DNA of 64,000 nt from Chimonanthus salicifolius (GCA_013350335.1 CM023536.1:10002207-10066206), one strand, 5' to 3'. Positions 34,501 through 46,701 are shown, numbered from the stretch's first letter. Notes: generated by a model from the letters alone, not told the origin. Translations and numbers: made by a program.

Positions 34501-37500
34501 TAGAAAGGGACTCCAGAACCGACCGTCCTACGAATTTGGAAGGCCACGTGAGTGGTTTCCAACTCTACCACAACTTCTAAACTTATCTTCGACTCTTGAA
34601 CAAAGTAGGAAAGCCATCAACCTCGCTTCCTTATTAAAACAAGGACTTTGGAAAATAAAAATAATACGAAAATGCTAAAATGGGTCTCTGCAATGCGTGT
34701 CCTATATCACAATTAGCCCTTTTTGCCACCATTTGGGGGTGGTGGGAACGAAACAACCGCGTCTTCAAGAATAAAGCCGAATGCCCTCGAGGTGTTTTCC
34801 AATGAATTTTGGCCAAATATGCCACCTGAGCTTCTTTCCACCCCAATTTCCAGGACTTCTCTATCTCGGACATATTGGGAGCATGGAAAAAGTGTCTCGA
34901 TTTAGTTTATTGTTTTCGGGTTCCTATTCCTCTTTTGAGTGTATTAGGCTTCGTGCTTGTTTTTTGTTTCTTTTCTTTTATTTGTATTGTGCACGTTTGG
35001 TCCCTCTTTATCATTAATATAATTATCCGTTGCCATTTCAAAAGAAAAGGTCGCATGTACCTGATCTTAACCAACTGCTATATCTAATTTTCGAAACGAT
35101 TGGTGAAAATGTGGTTGTCCAACAATATGTCAACCAAATTATTAAACAAAATTTAAGTATCGGAATAATACTTGAAGAGTGGGTACCCAATTACAGTCTC
35201 ATTTCACGAAAATAAAGGAGGTATTTAGTGTTGACTGGTGAGCTAACCTGTCCAATTAAAGTTGAGACAGAGAGTAAAATCAATGTTTTGTAATGGTACC
35301 ACAAGTTCATGGTGGAGAGAAGTTTCTCAGTGAGACAACTTATGAAACAGCTCATAGCTATGCATGAAGAATAATAATGTTTGGTTTATGTTTCTTATTG
35401 ATTTAGAGAAGACCTATGACTGGGACATTGAAGGCCTTGAATCTAGAGAAGGCGTATGACAGTTTTTGTTTGGACTGCACCAATGTTCTACCTTGATGGC
35501 AGCTAGATGGGCTTCTCTCTCTCTGTCACACCCCCACCCCCACTCACCCCCACCCTCACTCACCCATACACATCATCTCTGTAACACACTACCCATTTTT
35601 AGTATCATTTCTTCTCTCTTTTCCACTCATGCCCACTTTTCATCTTTTCCTTGCTATCTTCTGTTGATATGTTTTGTGCCTCTATCCATTCATTAGATTT
35701 GCCCATGCTCCCAAAATGATAAAACGGTTGGGAGTGGCAATGTTCTCCCTGCTTTCCGTACCACTAGTAATCAGATTCCACGGTACTACCAATACTCTCA
35801 ATCCAACCGGTACAGCTCTAACCTAATATTCTTCTTTCAATAAGACTTTCTTCGTTGGTATTTGGTGGTTGATCATTTCTAGCTATAGTTTCAATGAACC
35901 ATCTTCTTTGAATAGGAAATGGTGGCAATTATCCTTAAATTATACTCCGTACCTTTTTATACCCTCTTATTAACATGGCAAAATACAATTTGTTGGAACT
36001 TTAAGAGTGAGTTATGAAACCAATCAAATATATAGATTAATTTCATTGTGCATGAGCTATTGTGGCCTCTAGTTTTTTTTTTCCCAAATGGTTTTAACTG
36101 CCAAAGTTGATGTTCAAAAGGGTAGCCACCTTTCTCTCTCCCCGTGTTTTATTGTCAAACTTAATCTTGCAGGGCGATGCTTCATCTTCTTGGATTATAA
36201 TTTATATCTTGGTTTGCATGGAACAATGTGAAATTTGACTGATGTGATTTTCAGATTCAACAATATGATGGCTAATTAGAACCTTAATAGCTAAATTATA
36301 TGGACAAAGTGATAAATAATTGATAATACCCAGTGTTGTTAAAATCGTACGAGTTGACTCGACTCGTATGGTCAACCGAGTCACCTCGCTGGTCAACTCG
36401 AAAAATGTCATTAATAATCTGAGTTTTGTTAAAATCGCAGATCGTGCGATTCAATCGTAGTGGATCGTTACATCGTCCGATATTAAGAAAGAAAAAAAAA
36501 AGGGGAAAAAGGAAAAAGAAAAAGAGGGAAGAGTAAGAAACGAGAAACCTGCCAACGCAAGCCTCCCTCTTTCTATTTCTTCTTCTTCTTCTCATCGTCG
36601 TTGGCTCCTACTGCCTCTTTTCCTTCTTTTCTCCTTCGTCTCTTCATCCCAACTTCTTTTCTCCTTCGTCTCTTCTCTGCAGCTTCCGCTCTTTGGTTTT
36701 TCTTTTTTTTCTACTTAGGTCTGATGCAATAGTCGAAACTTAAAGAATACAACTTATCTTCGCAGGTCCTCGTACGAGGACCTGGAAGATATTTTCATTT
36801 CATTTTGCCGTCTCATCTATTTTCATAGTCATCGGAAATGTTATCTACTTCCTTTACCATCTATATCTTTTTAAAATTATTTCTCATGATAAAAAAATGT
36901 TTATTATACCTTTATTAATTTGGAAGTTAACTACAATATTTATATGTTTGTAAGTTGATTGTTTAAAGTAACTTGTAAATTTGAAAGTTAACTATAATAT
37001 TTTTGAAAATTCTATTTAGTATCAAAATTTTATAATTAGATCTAAATATGAAAAATTCAATTTCAATTTCTAATAATAGAAAACAATTTATGCACTTAAT
37101 ATTTAATTATGTGTTTAAATCTTGTATTGATATTTTTTAATATTTAATTATGATAGTTTAATAAAATGTTAATTTATTGAATATAATATCTTATCAAATT
37201 AAATTAATTTTTTTTACTATATTGACTCTAGGAATAATTTTTTATTCAACAATACTTATATATTTTATTAAATAAATAGAACTCTGTTGCAACCTTTAAT
37301 ATTAATAAACCAAATCAGTTATTTTAAATCATTACATCAATAACTGAATCAATAAATAATAATTATAGCAAAAAAAGTTAAAAATATTAAAACTTTTACG
37401 ATTCTACGATTTACGATTAACCAGTTACACTCCTAGATCGATTCACGATCCGAGTCGAGTTTGACAACATTGATAATACCAATTGAGGTTCTATTTTTTT

Positions 37501-38100
37501 CCCATTTCAAAAGCGGGAAAAGAGCTTGATAGCCATTCTCATTGATTTAGCACGTTTTATTTCATTTTAAACATGAAATATTGCTGTTTTTTGTCACTCA
37601 TTTAAGGTTCAAAACAAAAGATTCATTCCAATAATAATAATAATAATAGTGACAACAAAGACGGCAATAACAATAATATTAATAGTGTATCTGTCTACTA
37701 CCTTAAAAGTTATTGGTTTGAGTATTTTATTTCATCATCTTTACTCATTTCAAAACATAATATCTGCTTTGCAATTCAGTGGACTTATGAACACATCTGT
37801 TTTTCAGACTGCAAGCACTTCATGGAAATGTTTGAAAAGGTTGCTCAATCCCAAGGCAACACAGAGGAAAACAATGCAGACTCCGACACAGAAAATGTTG
37901 CAGACTCCGACGGCACAACAGTGGAGAAAAATGAAGCCTCTGAGGAGAAAACAGAGGGAAAAAGTGATGCCACCTCTGCTGTTGAGCTCATTGAGAAGTT
38001 GAGTGTTAATGAAAACAAAAGCAGCAAGGATGAAAAGTCTGAGGCACCTGTTGCCGGTGAAGAGGAGAAAAAGCCAGATGCGGGGAAGAAAGATGAGTGA
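28579..38100 (+). CDS. RANBP1: Ran-binding protein 1 homologue (four exons)
   Basis: Exons: 28579-28730, 29840-29991, 30094-30219 and 37808-38100. They sum to 723 nt and 240 residues, and all introns are GT..AG. Residues about 30-165 form a Ran-binding domain: [73 protein letters not shown] and [15 protein letters not shown]. RanBP1 binds Ran-GTP in the cytoplasm and assists RanGAP in GTP hydrolysis, which releases export complexes and helps set the Ran gradient. The N-terminus is acidic ([13 protein letters not shown]). The C-terminal 75 residues are charged and low-complexity, as in other plant members. Intron 3 is 7.6 kb because of transposon insertions, yet the splice sites are intact, so the gene looks functional. 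Which plant paralogue it matches cannot be told by eye. Confidence 0.95.
29051..29180 (+). repeat. Small tandem duplication in RanBP1 intron 1
   Basis: 'gtgttaatatcagagcctgg' at 29061 recurs as a near copy at 29155, each preceded by a G run. The distance is about 90 bp. Confidence 0.7.
30560..34364 (+). mobile_element. Degenerate chromovirus copy in RanBP1 intron 3
   Basis: Older member of the same family as 50996-59196, sense with the host gene. The 5' LTR spans about 30560-31704 and ends 'ctgcatca', followed directly by 'aatttggtatctaaggttg', the tRNA-Met primer site. Gag follows ([16 protein letters not shown], 32290; intact CCHC knuckle [14 protein letters not shown], 32893), then a protease C-terminal part ([19 protein letters not shown]) and RT up to a 'CFDDI' motif at about 34350, where it is cut off. 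Stops and frameshifts are frequent. Integrase, chromodomain and 3' LTR are missing, so it is immobile. Confidence 0.88.
32781..33286 (+). repeat. Tandem duplication, 253 bp x 2, in gag
   Basis: 32781-33033 and 33034-33286 are identical as far as I can read, apart from the junction base. The unit starts 'agagtacggtgagtcaactt' and includes the zinc-knuckle codons. The copies' identity contrasts with the heavy decay around them. Confidence 0.92.
34365..34689. other. Unassigned insertion between two retro fragments
   Basis: The chromovirus RT stops abruptly at 34364. The next 320 bp match no feature I know. On the minus strand they have an LTR-like look (AT-rich, with 'tcttatatagtcatgg'), so a partial LTR of another element is possible. 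Confidence 0.3.
34690..35040 (+). mobile_element. LINE 3' fragment (zf-RVT end)
   Basis: The plus strand encodes the usual C-terminal end of plant L1-like ORF2: [22 protein letters not shown], then a hydrophobic tail, then an A-rich end near 35040. It contains stops. The element is 5'-truncated. Confidence 0.75.
35290..35500 (+). mobile_element. RTE-like LINE RT fragment, degenerate
   Basis: Broken plus-strand frames resemble the plant RTE-type RT segment around 'FMxGRSTxEAI..xLVFIDLEKAYD'. What is seen is [13 protein letters not shown], then [10 protein letters not shown] and LNLEKAYDS, so the catalytic segment appears twice in slightly different form. Inactive. Confidence 0.6.
35501..36322. 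other. RanBP1 intron 3, nothing recognised
   Basis: Contains a C-rich 'cacccccaccccc' stretch near 35530-35560. No transposon or gene was recognised. Confidence 0.45.
36331..37472. mobile_element. hAT-type non-autonomous element (1.14 kb)
   Basis: Flanked by the 8-mer ataatacc at 36323-36330 and 37473-37480. The ends are CAGTGTTGTTAAAATCG and, on the other strand, CAATGTTGTCAAACTCG, so the terminal inverted repeats are imperfect. Eight-base duplications and CA(G/A)TG termini fit the hAT superfamily. The interior is AT-rich with a pyrimidine tract near 36570-36720 and a perfect 22-bp palindrome at 36763-36784. No transposase is present. It lies within RanBP1 intron 3. Confidence 0.85.
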
Positions 38101-38800
38101 TCATCAGGCTCATACCCTAGTGTCGCACTTGGCGTGTTTCCATAATGCATGTCTGTCCTTGAGTTTAGTTGTATGCTTCACACAGCACCCGGCAAGAAAC
38201 ATGGTCTAAGTCAAGTGAGGAACTGTGGAAGTGTGTGGGTCATTGAGTCTTGTGATATGATTGATGGTTGTGGTACAGTACTTGTTGATGTCAGATGAGG
38301 TTGGGACGCCGTTTGGGTGTCCCGATTATTTGCTTGGTTTTGTTCTATTGAAACGGTGGTTGGTCATGTGTAAGTTTGTTGAGTTATTTGAAACAGAAGC
38401 AATTTCTTGGGAGTCAGTCTGGTCCTGAATTTTGGTGGACTTAAACCTGCTTTATTCATAAGCAATGTGGCATAACAGGAATTACATGACACATTCTGCA
38501 TATGTTTTAGGGTTCCTTGCTCTTTGATTTCATTTTCTTCATTTATATACCATGTGGTTATGTTCATTCTTCTACCTATGATTATACTAAATTCGCTTGT
38601 ATCCTTTGATTACATCCAGAATTCATGCGTGGGCCTTCTTATTCCTTACCCATGGCTCCAGTGTCTTTCACCGTCGTTTATTTTTTGGGTTTTGCTATTT
38701 GCAGATTTTTTTTTCTTTTCGTTTAAACTGATTGTCTAGGCAGTGGTTGCCAACTTGCCATTTCCTGACGGATCCTAAAAACCCTTTTTAAGCCAGTATG
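38101..38800 (+). other. Probable RanBP1 3' UTR region
   Basis: Non-coding sequence after the stop codon. The poly(A) site cannot be fixed. Confidence 0.4.
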
Positions 38801-40894
38801 AATTGGTAAACACCGATGACAATTGCTTTTTCCCTCTTAAAAGCAATTGTAATCTGTACTGTATCTTTTCAATGGAAACGTGGGTTTTGCTTTTGCTGGA
38901 GACAACAAATGTGCTGTGTGCTTATTTACACGAAGGTTTCTGTACTGCTGTTTGTTAATCCAAACAGGTGCATGTCATCACTCATCAAGGTGGTAGTAAA
39001 ATCTGAAAGATCGGTTGTTCTTTTTATTTTTAAGACTAAGGTACCGAGGTGTCACCTCCAAAACTTTATTTATTTGGAGTTGGCTTCTTAAATTCTACTT
39101 ATTTATTTGACTGTATAAAACTTGATTGTTAATCACTCTACTGTATAATATTTCTTCTTTATCTATTTTTGTCAAATTTTAAATTGTATACCTCTCCTAC
39201 TTATGCCTGCAATCTTGTATCCTTTGAACTTTATGTATTAGAGCTCTTTTTGATTTTCTATGTAGATGATCAATAAAGTTCCATGTATGTCCTTAGAGTG
39301 TCTTCATCATTCTCCTTGTCTTTATATATATCTAATATTTTTTAGATAACAACTACTACTAGTAACTTACAATCTACAAAATGACAAGTGTGTCTCGTTA
39401 AATAAAGAATCAATAACAAATGAATTAATAATCACAAATTAATTAATTGTCGCATTGATATTATCAGTATTCAATAGTGCATTACAACAAGGTAGTGATC
39501 TTCCTACAAGCATTTTGTATAACTTGACACAGGTTTTACTATTATATAGATTATAAATGTTTATACAATTCACATGAAACTATCATTTATATACTACAAG
39601 GGTAGAAGATATGGTGGTTGAAATCTAATTTTATCGAATTATTTTAATCATGTGACTTTGGTCATTAATAATCAATCATTTTATGATGTTTAAACTTTTA
39701 AAGATCATGATTGTATTAATAAGATAATATGAGAGGGTGAAATTTCATCTATATGGCCTTTGTTTAACTAAAAATTTACTCAAGAGAGACATGACCACAT
39801 AGATGTAGTGATTATTGTGTTTCCTTCTCAATTTTGTGTGAATTTTTAAACAATTGATTTATTTTTTAAAAATCCTTAAAAGCACTTAAATTAAAAAGGA
39901 TATTAAAAATCATTTCCTTAATATTATTGATGAATTAGTTATATTTTTTGAGGGACAATTCAAAGATTGACATTTAACTATAAGGGGACTAACATAAAAA
40001 TATTTAGAATAAAGTCCCATGTCTACAAGGAATTTTAATTTTTTTTATGGGACTCCATGCCCATTAGATTCAACTTTGTCTATGCACCAATATTAGCGAT
40101 GATTAGTCTATTAGAAATACTCGTGCTTAAAAAATAATTACTGAAACTCAACAGTCTCAATTTCTTAAGTTTTAATACTTTTAAACTAGTTTTTATTTTC
40201 AAAGTTTTGTAATGTATAGAATCACTGTTATATTAATCCAATTAAAATGACTTTTAATAGAAAAATAATATGAACAGTTATAGAGTGCAAAGCATGAGAA
40301 AAATATGTAAGATATCATTTTATATAATTTGAATGATATATCTTACACAATAATATTTTGTTCTTCAAATAAATTGAAGCATTAGCCTTTATGGAAATGG
40401 GTTGAAATGCAATATTTAGATTTATTTCTTAGATTAAATTCAAATATAAATGTGAATTATGGAATTCAAAAACTTAAAACCTCAAAACCATGACATCTCC
40501 ATTTGGAAATAGATAATATTGGACTTACAATAAATTGAAGCATTGGCCTTTATGTAAATGCGTTGAAATGCAATATTTAAATTTATTTTTAGATTAAATT
40601 CAAATATGAGTGTTAATTAAGAATTTTAGAAAACATAGAGACTCCATTGCTTTATAGATGGGTGTAGTTTAACTGATTGCTCTGAAGCAGGAGGTTGCAT
40701 ATTTGAATTTCTATGGCTTAATTTTAGTGTGCTTTATAGGTAGTTAGACTCAGTTATGGGAGTTTTACACTGATTATTCTGAAGTTTCTCACACGTAAAT
40801 AAAAAAATAAATAAATAAAAAATTATTAAATTAGAAAAAGAAAACAACATTTTCTTACCCGATTTAATCCCAACGTTTCTCATTTTTTCACTAC
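38801..40894. other. Intergenic between RanBP1 and the next gene
   Basis: AT-rich. Only one repeat was recognised (40371-40640), and no gene. Confidence 0.45.
40371..40640. repeat. Direct repeat, two copies 161 bp apart
   Basis: 'aaattgaagcattagccttt' at 40371 recurs at 40532, followed by matching 'tgaaatgcaatattta' and 'gattaaattcaaatat'. About 100 bp per copy, with a few substitutions. Confidence 0.85.
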
Positions 40895-41007
40895 AAGTCT
40901 GACCTGATTCACTCTCGCTTCTTTTTCTCTCTCCCAATTTCAGAAGCTCAATTGTCTTTATTGTGTCCAAACGCCACCAAATCGCAAAATACCCGAATCC
41001 AACTGGT
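40895..41007 (+). other. Possible 5' UTR exon of the 47343 gene
   Basis: A pyrimidine-rich leader (ctctctcccaatttcagaag) runs to 'ccaactg' followed by GTAATTTC, a plausible donor at 41008. An acceptor at 47200 would join it to the leader of the gene starting at 47343. The family commonly has an intron before the start codon. Entirely inferred. Confidence 0.3.
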
Positions 41008-41984
41008 AATTTCTGCTCATTTCTTCACTATCAGCTACCATTTCTCTCAATTCGATTCATTTGAGCTTCTTCTGCCCTTTGATTTCGATTCTGATTTTGT
41101 TTTGAATTGTTGGGATCTTGAATTTAGCTGTTTTGATGCTTGTTTAGATCAGTAACTCGATTTTTCATTTTCAAAAGATTTCTCAGCTAGTATGGATATT
41201 TTGATTTTTCAGTTTCATGTGTGTACTTTTTTGGTTTTCCTTGGATCATGAAAATTGTCTCGCACTAGGTATTACTGTGTGGGGTCCACATGTTGAGTGA
41301 TTGGATGTGGGACCAATCATCTAAGTGGGCCCACTTTGGATCTGGGATGATCTTCGGATCATGCCAATTAGACATATGGGTCCGACCGTAAGGTACTTTT
41401 TTACTTCAGCTCTTAATTTGATTGTTATTAACTGGATGGTCGGGATCATAATTGATTTGAATTTTTATGATCAGGACCTGTCCAGGGAGGTGAAGAGTAG
41501 ATTGACAGGTCAGATCATTCAACCGTGTGGGGATGTGGACTGCGCCTTCTGAGCAATGGTGAACAGTAATATTTCTTTGAAATTTCTTGTTCTTTTAGAT
41601 TTTTTGTTGGGACTAGCAAGCTGACAATGAGTTGCTGGATTAAGGCTTTGTTCGTGTTCTTTCTACTGTAATACTTTCTTTGTTTTTATCAAAAGCATCA
41701 TTGTCATAATCATTGTTGAATCGTTCTTTATGTTGTTGCCTTTCTAAGTTCTATTTCTTCATCCCCCCTAAAAACCCATGTTCACCATCACTCTGTAGTC
41801 TTGGTCTCCCCTCATATTTGCTTATGGTACTTGTAACCGTTAGATTCTTTGTATTGAGGCTGTTTGTTCTTATGCTTACATGCCCAAACCGACTTAAATA
41901 ACATCCTTTGATCTTTTCTTCTGTTTGTGCGACCTTTATGTTTCCTTTGATGCACTCATTTATGGTGCCAATCTTTTCTTGATA
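41008..41984. other. Stretch without recognised gene
   Basis: Possibly 5' UTR intron. The GC-rich part at 41270-41530 ('gtggggtccacatg', 'gtgggcccac') looks like a decayed MITE, but no ends were found. Confidence 0.35.
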
Positions 41985-41992
41985 CTCTTAAC

Positions 41993-43433
41993 CGAGTTGT
42001 TAAAATCTTATGATTTATGATTTGGATCTTACTATACAACACAGTTTTAAAGAAAACGATTTGGATCTTATAATACAATACGATTTTTTTAACAACCTTA
42101 AATTTTTTTGTTATTTAAATGATGGTTTTACAAAAATATGATTCTCCTTTGTGATCCAAGTTAATTTCCAAAATATTAGTATTACAAAGTTGCCATTTGA
42201 TGCAGCATAGCATCAACCTAAGATTGTGCTCAAAATCGAAATCTCGAGCAAATCTGGAAACTTGGCAAGAAATCGAAGGATTATAGAAATTTCTATTTGC
42301 AAGATTGAGATAATTTAAGATTTATTTCCATTTTTATTTTGCTATTTTCGTTTTTATTTTATTTCTATTTTTATGTTATGGGTTTTTTTATTATAAAAAC
42401 CCCATTAGGGAATGTAATCAACATGTTTTGATGATGAATTAAAAATTGGGATTTTCCCGAGTATCTTCTCTCTTCTCACCCGTGGATTTGGGCTTCCCCT
42501 CTTCTCTCTCTATCTCTGTTCTTCTGCAACTCTCGAATCTCTCTTCTTCTCCTTCTTTTCCCTCCCTTTGGCTGTTTCGAAGCTTCTCTGCTTGACAGAG
42601 AGCCACATCTCCGCCTCATCGCAGCCGCACCTTCGCCCAAACAGCCACACCTGCTGGTGCTCGACTGTCCTTTGCTAGCCCTCGCCAGCCTCCACCTCTC
42701 TTGATGCCCATCCCACCAAGCCGTCCATCAATCCCTGCCCGCTTGTGACCATTCACCCATCCTCCCTTTCTATTCTAAACCCCATCAAACACCCATTATC
42801 AATTAACCTCCAACGTCCCAGGCCTGCTTTTAGTCCCACTAACTCTTCCCTTTCTTTCCATTCCCCACCTTTTCATCATTGACCTTTGACCAATTAACCT
42901 CATTACCCATTAATCCATTGGCCCCCTTAGTTAATTCCATTAAATCCTTCCAACCTCCATCTCAATTGGACCACCTTTGACCACATATGGCCATACCTAC
43001 CCCAATATCCACCTTCGTTGACCACTCAGGACCCTTTGACCATTGACCCTTCTTCCATTTATTACCCTTTAATCTGACTCGAACCCGCTCGCCCCTAACA
43101 CCCAATTCTATCTGTTGTGTCACCATTATCACATGTAATTAGCAAGTCATATACATGGATTTTTTTTTTTTTATCTTAAACAATTTTTACATATATGAAA
43201 ATCTAGTTATACATACAATACTATCACCATTTTTTGTCATTTAATTAATAATGTTTTGAATACCAAGTGCACAGAATATGAAAAACTTATTTATTGACTT
43301 CTTTAATCTTTATAAAATATTTTACCCTTTTTTGAGAAAATAGTAAAAAATCTTACGATTTACAATATGATTTGTGATTCGACACGATTTGATGACTAGA
43401 ATGATTTACAATATTTCGATTTTCAAAACATTG
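41993..43433. mobile_element. hAT-like element, split by a solo LTR
   Basis: Starts CGAGTTGTTAAAATC and ends 'cgattttcaaaacattg', which resembles the termini of 36331-37472, including the sub-terminal 'tacgattta'-type stretch. The flanking 8-mers ctcttaac (41985-41992) and ctcttgat (43434-43441) agree at 6 of 8 bases. Removing the solo LTR inside it leaves about 510 bp. Confidence 0.6.
42198..43122 (+). mobile_element. Solo LTR, 925 bp
   Basis: Begins TGATGCAGCATAGCA, ends 'tctgttgtgtca', and is flanked by ccatt at 42193-42197 and 43123-43127. A TATAAAA at 42392-42398 gives plus orientation. The downstream part is pyrimidine-rich, as in many plant LTR leaders. No internal coding region is present. 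Confidence 0.8.
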
Positions 43434-43441
43434 CTCTTGAT

Positions 43442-45785
43442 ATTCATCTTAACATGTGCATCTTTATTTCACCTTCATGCCATTTCTTTGTTACCCAAAA
43501 TTTATCTCCTTATGACATTTTAGGTCTAAATGTCATATTATGGGGATGGCCCCTTAATTTGATGTGGTACTCATCAATCTCACAACATTCCACTTCTTGG
43601 TGTCCAACATCTCCACCAAGCACTAATTCTACATTAATACCAAATGAATCCTCCATTTTGATCTGCAGTTGTACCCATGTATCAACATCTCTCAATGTGG
43701 CAGTAAGTTATTTCCAACTTTAACCAAATCATCTTCCTTGCTTGCTGAACTACAAAAGCTACACTCCATATTTTTTTTTCCTACTAGTTGTCAAACCATT
43801 TGCCTTGAGTGGTTTTTTTTTCCATGATATGAACTTGTTATTCGACCGATTTCTTGTCTCTTCAATGAGTACTACATCAACCACAAACAACCTACACCAA
43901 TGAACTCTACCTTGGATTTCTGATGTTAAGTTGTTTGTAACTATTGTTGTTGTGACTTCTTCATCGTTAAAGTCAATGAGGATATGATTATACATAGAAC
44001 TTGATTGTCATTTATGTAAATATTGCTCATGATTACAAAAGAAAGTCATGTGTATATGGCCTACTAATTACTTGTGAGCATGGATAACTTAGAAGACTAA
44101 TATATTGAAAAATGACTTGGGTTCTAAAAGAGAAATCATATTTTGGTAAAACTAACTATCTAAATAACAAATATTGTAATGTTCTTAAAAAGCGTATATC
44201 ATACCATGAGATCTATTTTTTTTTCTTTAAAACTTATTTTTTATCTTAAGATTCAAATTGTAAACGTAAGATTTAACAACTATGCCTGGGAGGCATTATT
44301 TTGGTCTTTCATCTAGCCTTTGTTGCTAAAGCTGAAGCCTAGGGTTAGGCATTTGAGTTTTTATAGCATTTTTCTTATTTTATGATTTTACCCCTTAGTT
44401 ATCAAGTAATGATAGTTGTGTCTTTTATGCTTTAATTAAAAGAATTCCATGTCACTACTCGACTGACTTGAGTCAAGTAACTTGACTTATTTGAGTTTTT
44501 TGTTTGACTTGGCAAGTTGGATGAGTTGAACAAAAAACTCAATACCTAAATGAGTTTCAAGCAAGTTACTCATTCACCTATTGAGTCAACGTCATTGAGT
44601 GAGCCAAGTCAAACTCGTGTTTTCACGGAAGTAACATCTAAACTAAGTTGCATGGGTATGGGTGCAAGTGTTGGAGTCCAACATAGGTGCAAGGTGTTCG
44701 TTTTGTCAAACAAAAAATAAGACATGGGACACATAATCATATTTAAATAAAATTAAATCTAAAATTTATTTTAAATGAATTTTAGTCATCCTGGAAAATG
44801 ATGTTAAAAAGTAGTAGAAGAGTCCACGAAGTATGAATGCTAGTGTTTGACAATGGGTGCTAGTGTTTGAAAGCGTTCGACACAAGTGTGTCACATTTCT
44901 TAAAGAGTCCATGTGACTTAGCATCTAAAGCCTAGCTAAAAAACGGTCCATACATTGCGTATCGGCAGTTACGTAACGGTTTTTTGAGGACTGATACATT
45001 CCGCCCGCAATGTATTGATCCGGGCCCATCTGGTGGTGGGCGCAATGCGCGTTGCGCATGGAGGCTGGATTTCCTAGGTTTTTGGGCCGGTCTGCATGGT
45101 GCGCACAGCCGGCCTGATTGCTTTCTTTTTTTATTTTTTCGATTGTTTTGGGGCCCACAACTGTTAAAAGCTATTTTTTATATAAGGAACTCTCTACACA
45201 AACCCTATCTTACCCTATAAAGTCCATTAGCCAGCCGATCTTTGCTTCTCAATCTCTCCTCCATATTTCTTCCCAACTTCATTTCTTTCAATTGTAACCT
45301 AAAAAAATATAATTTTATGCTCTTTTTCAATGATTTGTACAGTTGAAGCTTGAGTTCCGTACTAGACCTATTAGTAGTGAAAGTTTATTTCATGGATTTT
45401 TCTATTTTTTAAAACATTTAAAATTTTCGATTTCGTAAGTTAAAAACAATATTTAAACATGTAAGTGACAACTACTTAATGTAACAATTACATATCTAAG
45501 AAGCCCAGAATTTTCTTGATTTTCTGTAATTTTTTCAAATTTTTTTGATAGAAAAAAATAATAAAATGGGAGGAGAGAGGAAAGTATCGGCTGATCTGAT
45601 ATGGGCGTATAGGCCGGCCGTGCTGACCGGCTGAAGTTTTAATCCCAGATCTAAAGTAACAAATATTGGCTATATATTGATTTTTCTCACAAATTTATCA
45701 TGGTAATATCATTTATATATTGCAATATCTACAAATATCGTTAATTTTTATTTATATCACAATTTAGCACTAGATGTAGTAACGC
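43442..45785. other. Intergenic or 5' UTR intron, nothing firm
   Basis: AT-rich with one foldback (44491-44542). A GC-richer part at 44945-45260 has 'tatataagg' near 45179 and could be LTR U3/R sequence, but no termini were found. Confidence 0.4.
44491..44542. repeat. Foldback with 18-bp arms
   Basis: TTGAGTTTTTTGTTTGAC (44491-44508) pairs with GTTGAACAAAAAACTCAA (44525-44542) with one mismatch and a 16-nt loop. It may be the core of a short foldback MITE. Confidence 0.65.
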
Positions 45786-46190
45786 TCTATGGGGCAGAGC
45801 ATTGGGCTATGAAGAAAAGAGAAATAGTTAAAGTTTAACTGAGATGTGTATGATGGATGAATGGTTTAACCCTAAAGTATGGAGCTAAAAATGATCATAC
45901 AAGGGACAATTTAAGAATAGCCAAATAGAGGACAAACTGAGAGAAATGCGATTGAGGTGGTTTGGCCTTGTAAGTAGAAGGCTGGAGAGGGCCCCGGTAT
46001 GTAGAGTGGAAAGGTTACAAATCGCAGACACAAGGAGAAGAGGTAGACCACTTAAAACGTGGAGGTTAGAGATAAGAAAAGACATGGTAGATAGTAGGGT
46101 GATTGATGGCATGGCTTATGATAGGACCAAATCAGGAAGTAGAACTTCTAAACTGACCCCAGATGGATGGGATTTTGGCTATTGATGATG
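45786..46190 (+). mobile_element. RTE-like LINE, C-terminal fragment
   Basis: The plus strand reads TLYGAEHWAMKKREIVKV, then (frame change) LREMRLRWFGLVSRRLERAPV and GRPLKTWRLEIRKDM. This is the conserved C-terminal part of plant RTE-type reverse transcriptases. Frameshifts and stops are present. It is a relative of the element split at 50546/59197. Confidence 0.82.
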
Positions 46191-46352
46191 ATCTAGCAAT
46201 ATTATTACATTTGGAAAATGTTGACATTCATAAGGTTTGGAGCCACACCTTCTTACATGGGGACTTAGCCTGCTATGATTGTGCCAGCTACCGTCTTTTG
46301 TTAAAAAATTCTGCTTCAAATTGATAATAATCATAAACAGAATGAAACTCAG

Positions 46353-46701
46353 TGTTAGACCCTGGCTTCGGGGAGATTAGGGCACTGGTTTCGGGTCTTG
46401 AGGTTTCCTTTGCTCAGATAAGCCGCTTAGCAAATGGGGTCGCAGACTATTTTGCTAAAAATAGAGTATATGGTTCTGTCACAGGCGTCTTTCAGCTATA
46501 AGGAGGATAGATCTTAGTTTTTTGAATTGGTTTGTTTGTACTGGCTTCTGTTTTATGTTCAGGATGTACTTACTTACCTGGTTATTGGTTTTTCGTTATA
46601 TACTGTCAGGGTCTAACTCTTTTAGACCCTGGTTTTCTTGTTTTTGTACTTGTATTTTTTTTTTTTATAGAATCCTATTTGTTACCGCTAAAAAAAAAAG
46701 G
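46353..46701 (+). mobile_element. 5'-truncated L1-like LINE
   Basis: A 349-bp 3' end with the RNase H tail (EVSFAQISRLANGVADYFAKN), a non-coding end and an A-run. A perfect 13-bp target duplication gaatgaaactcag lies at 46340-46352 and 46702-46714. Confidence 0.9.

Noticed and set aside
45946..46185. 79-codon frame as a host gene
   Set aside because: It matches the C-terminal part of RTE-type reverse transcriptases, with a frameshift just upstream.
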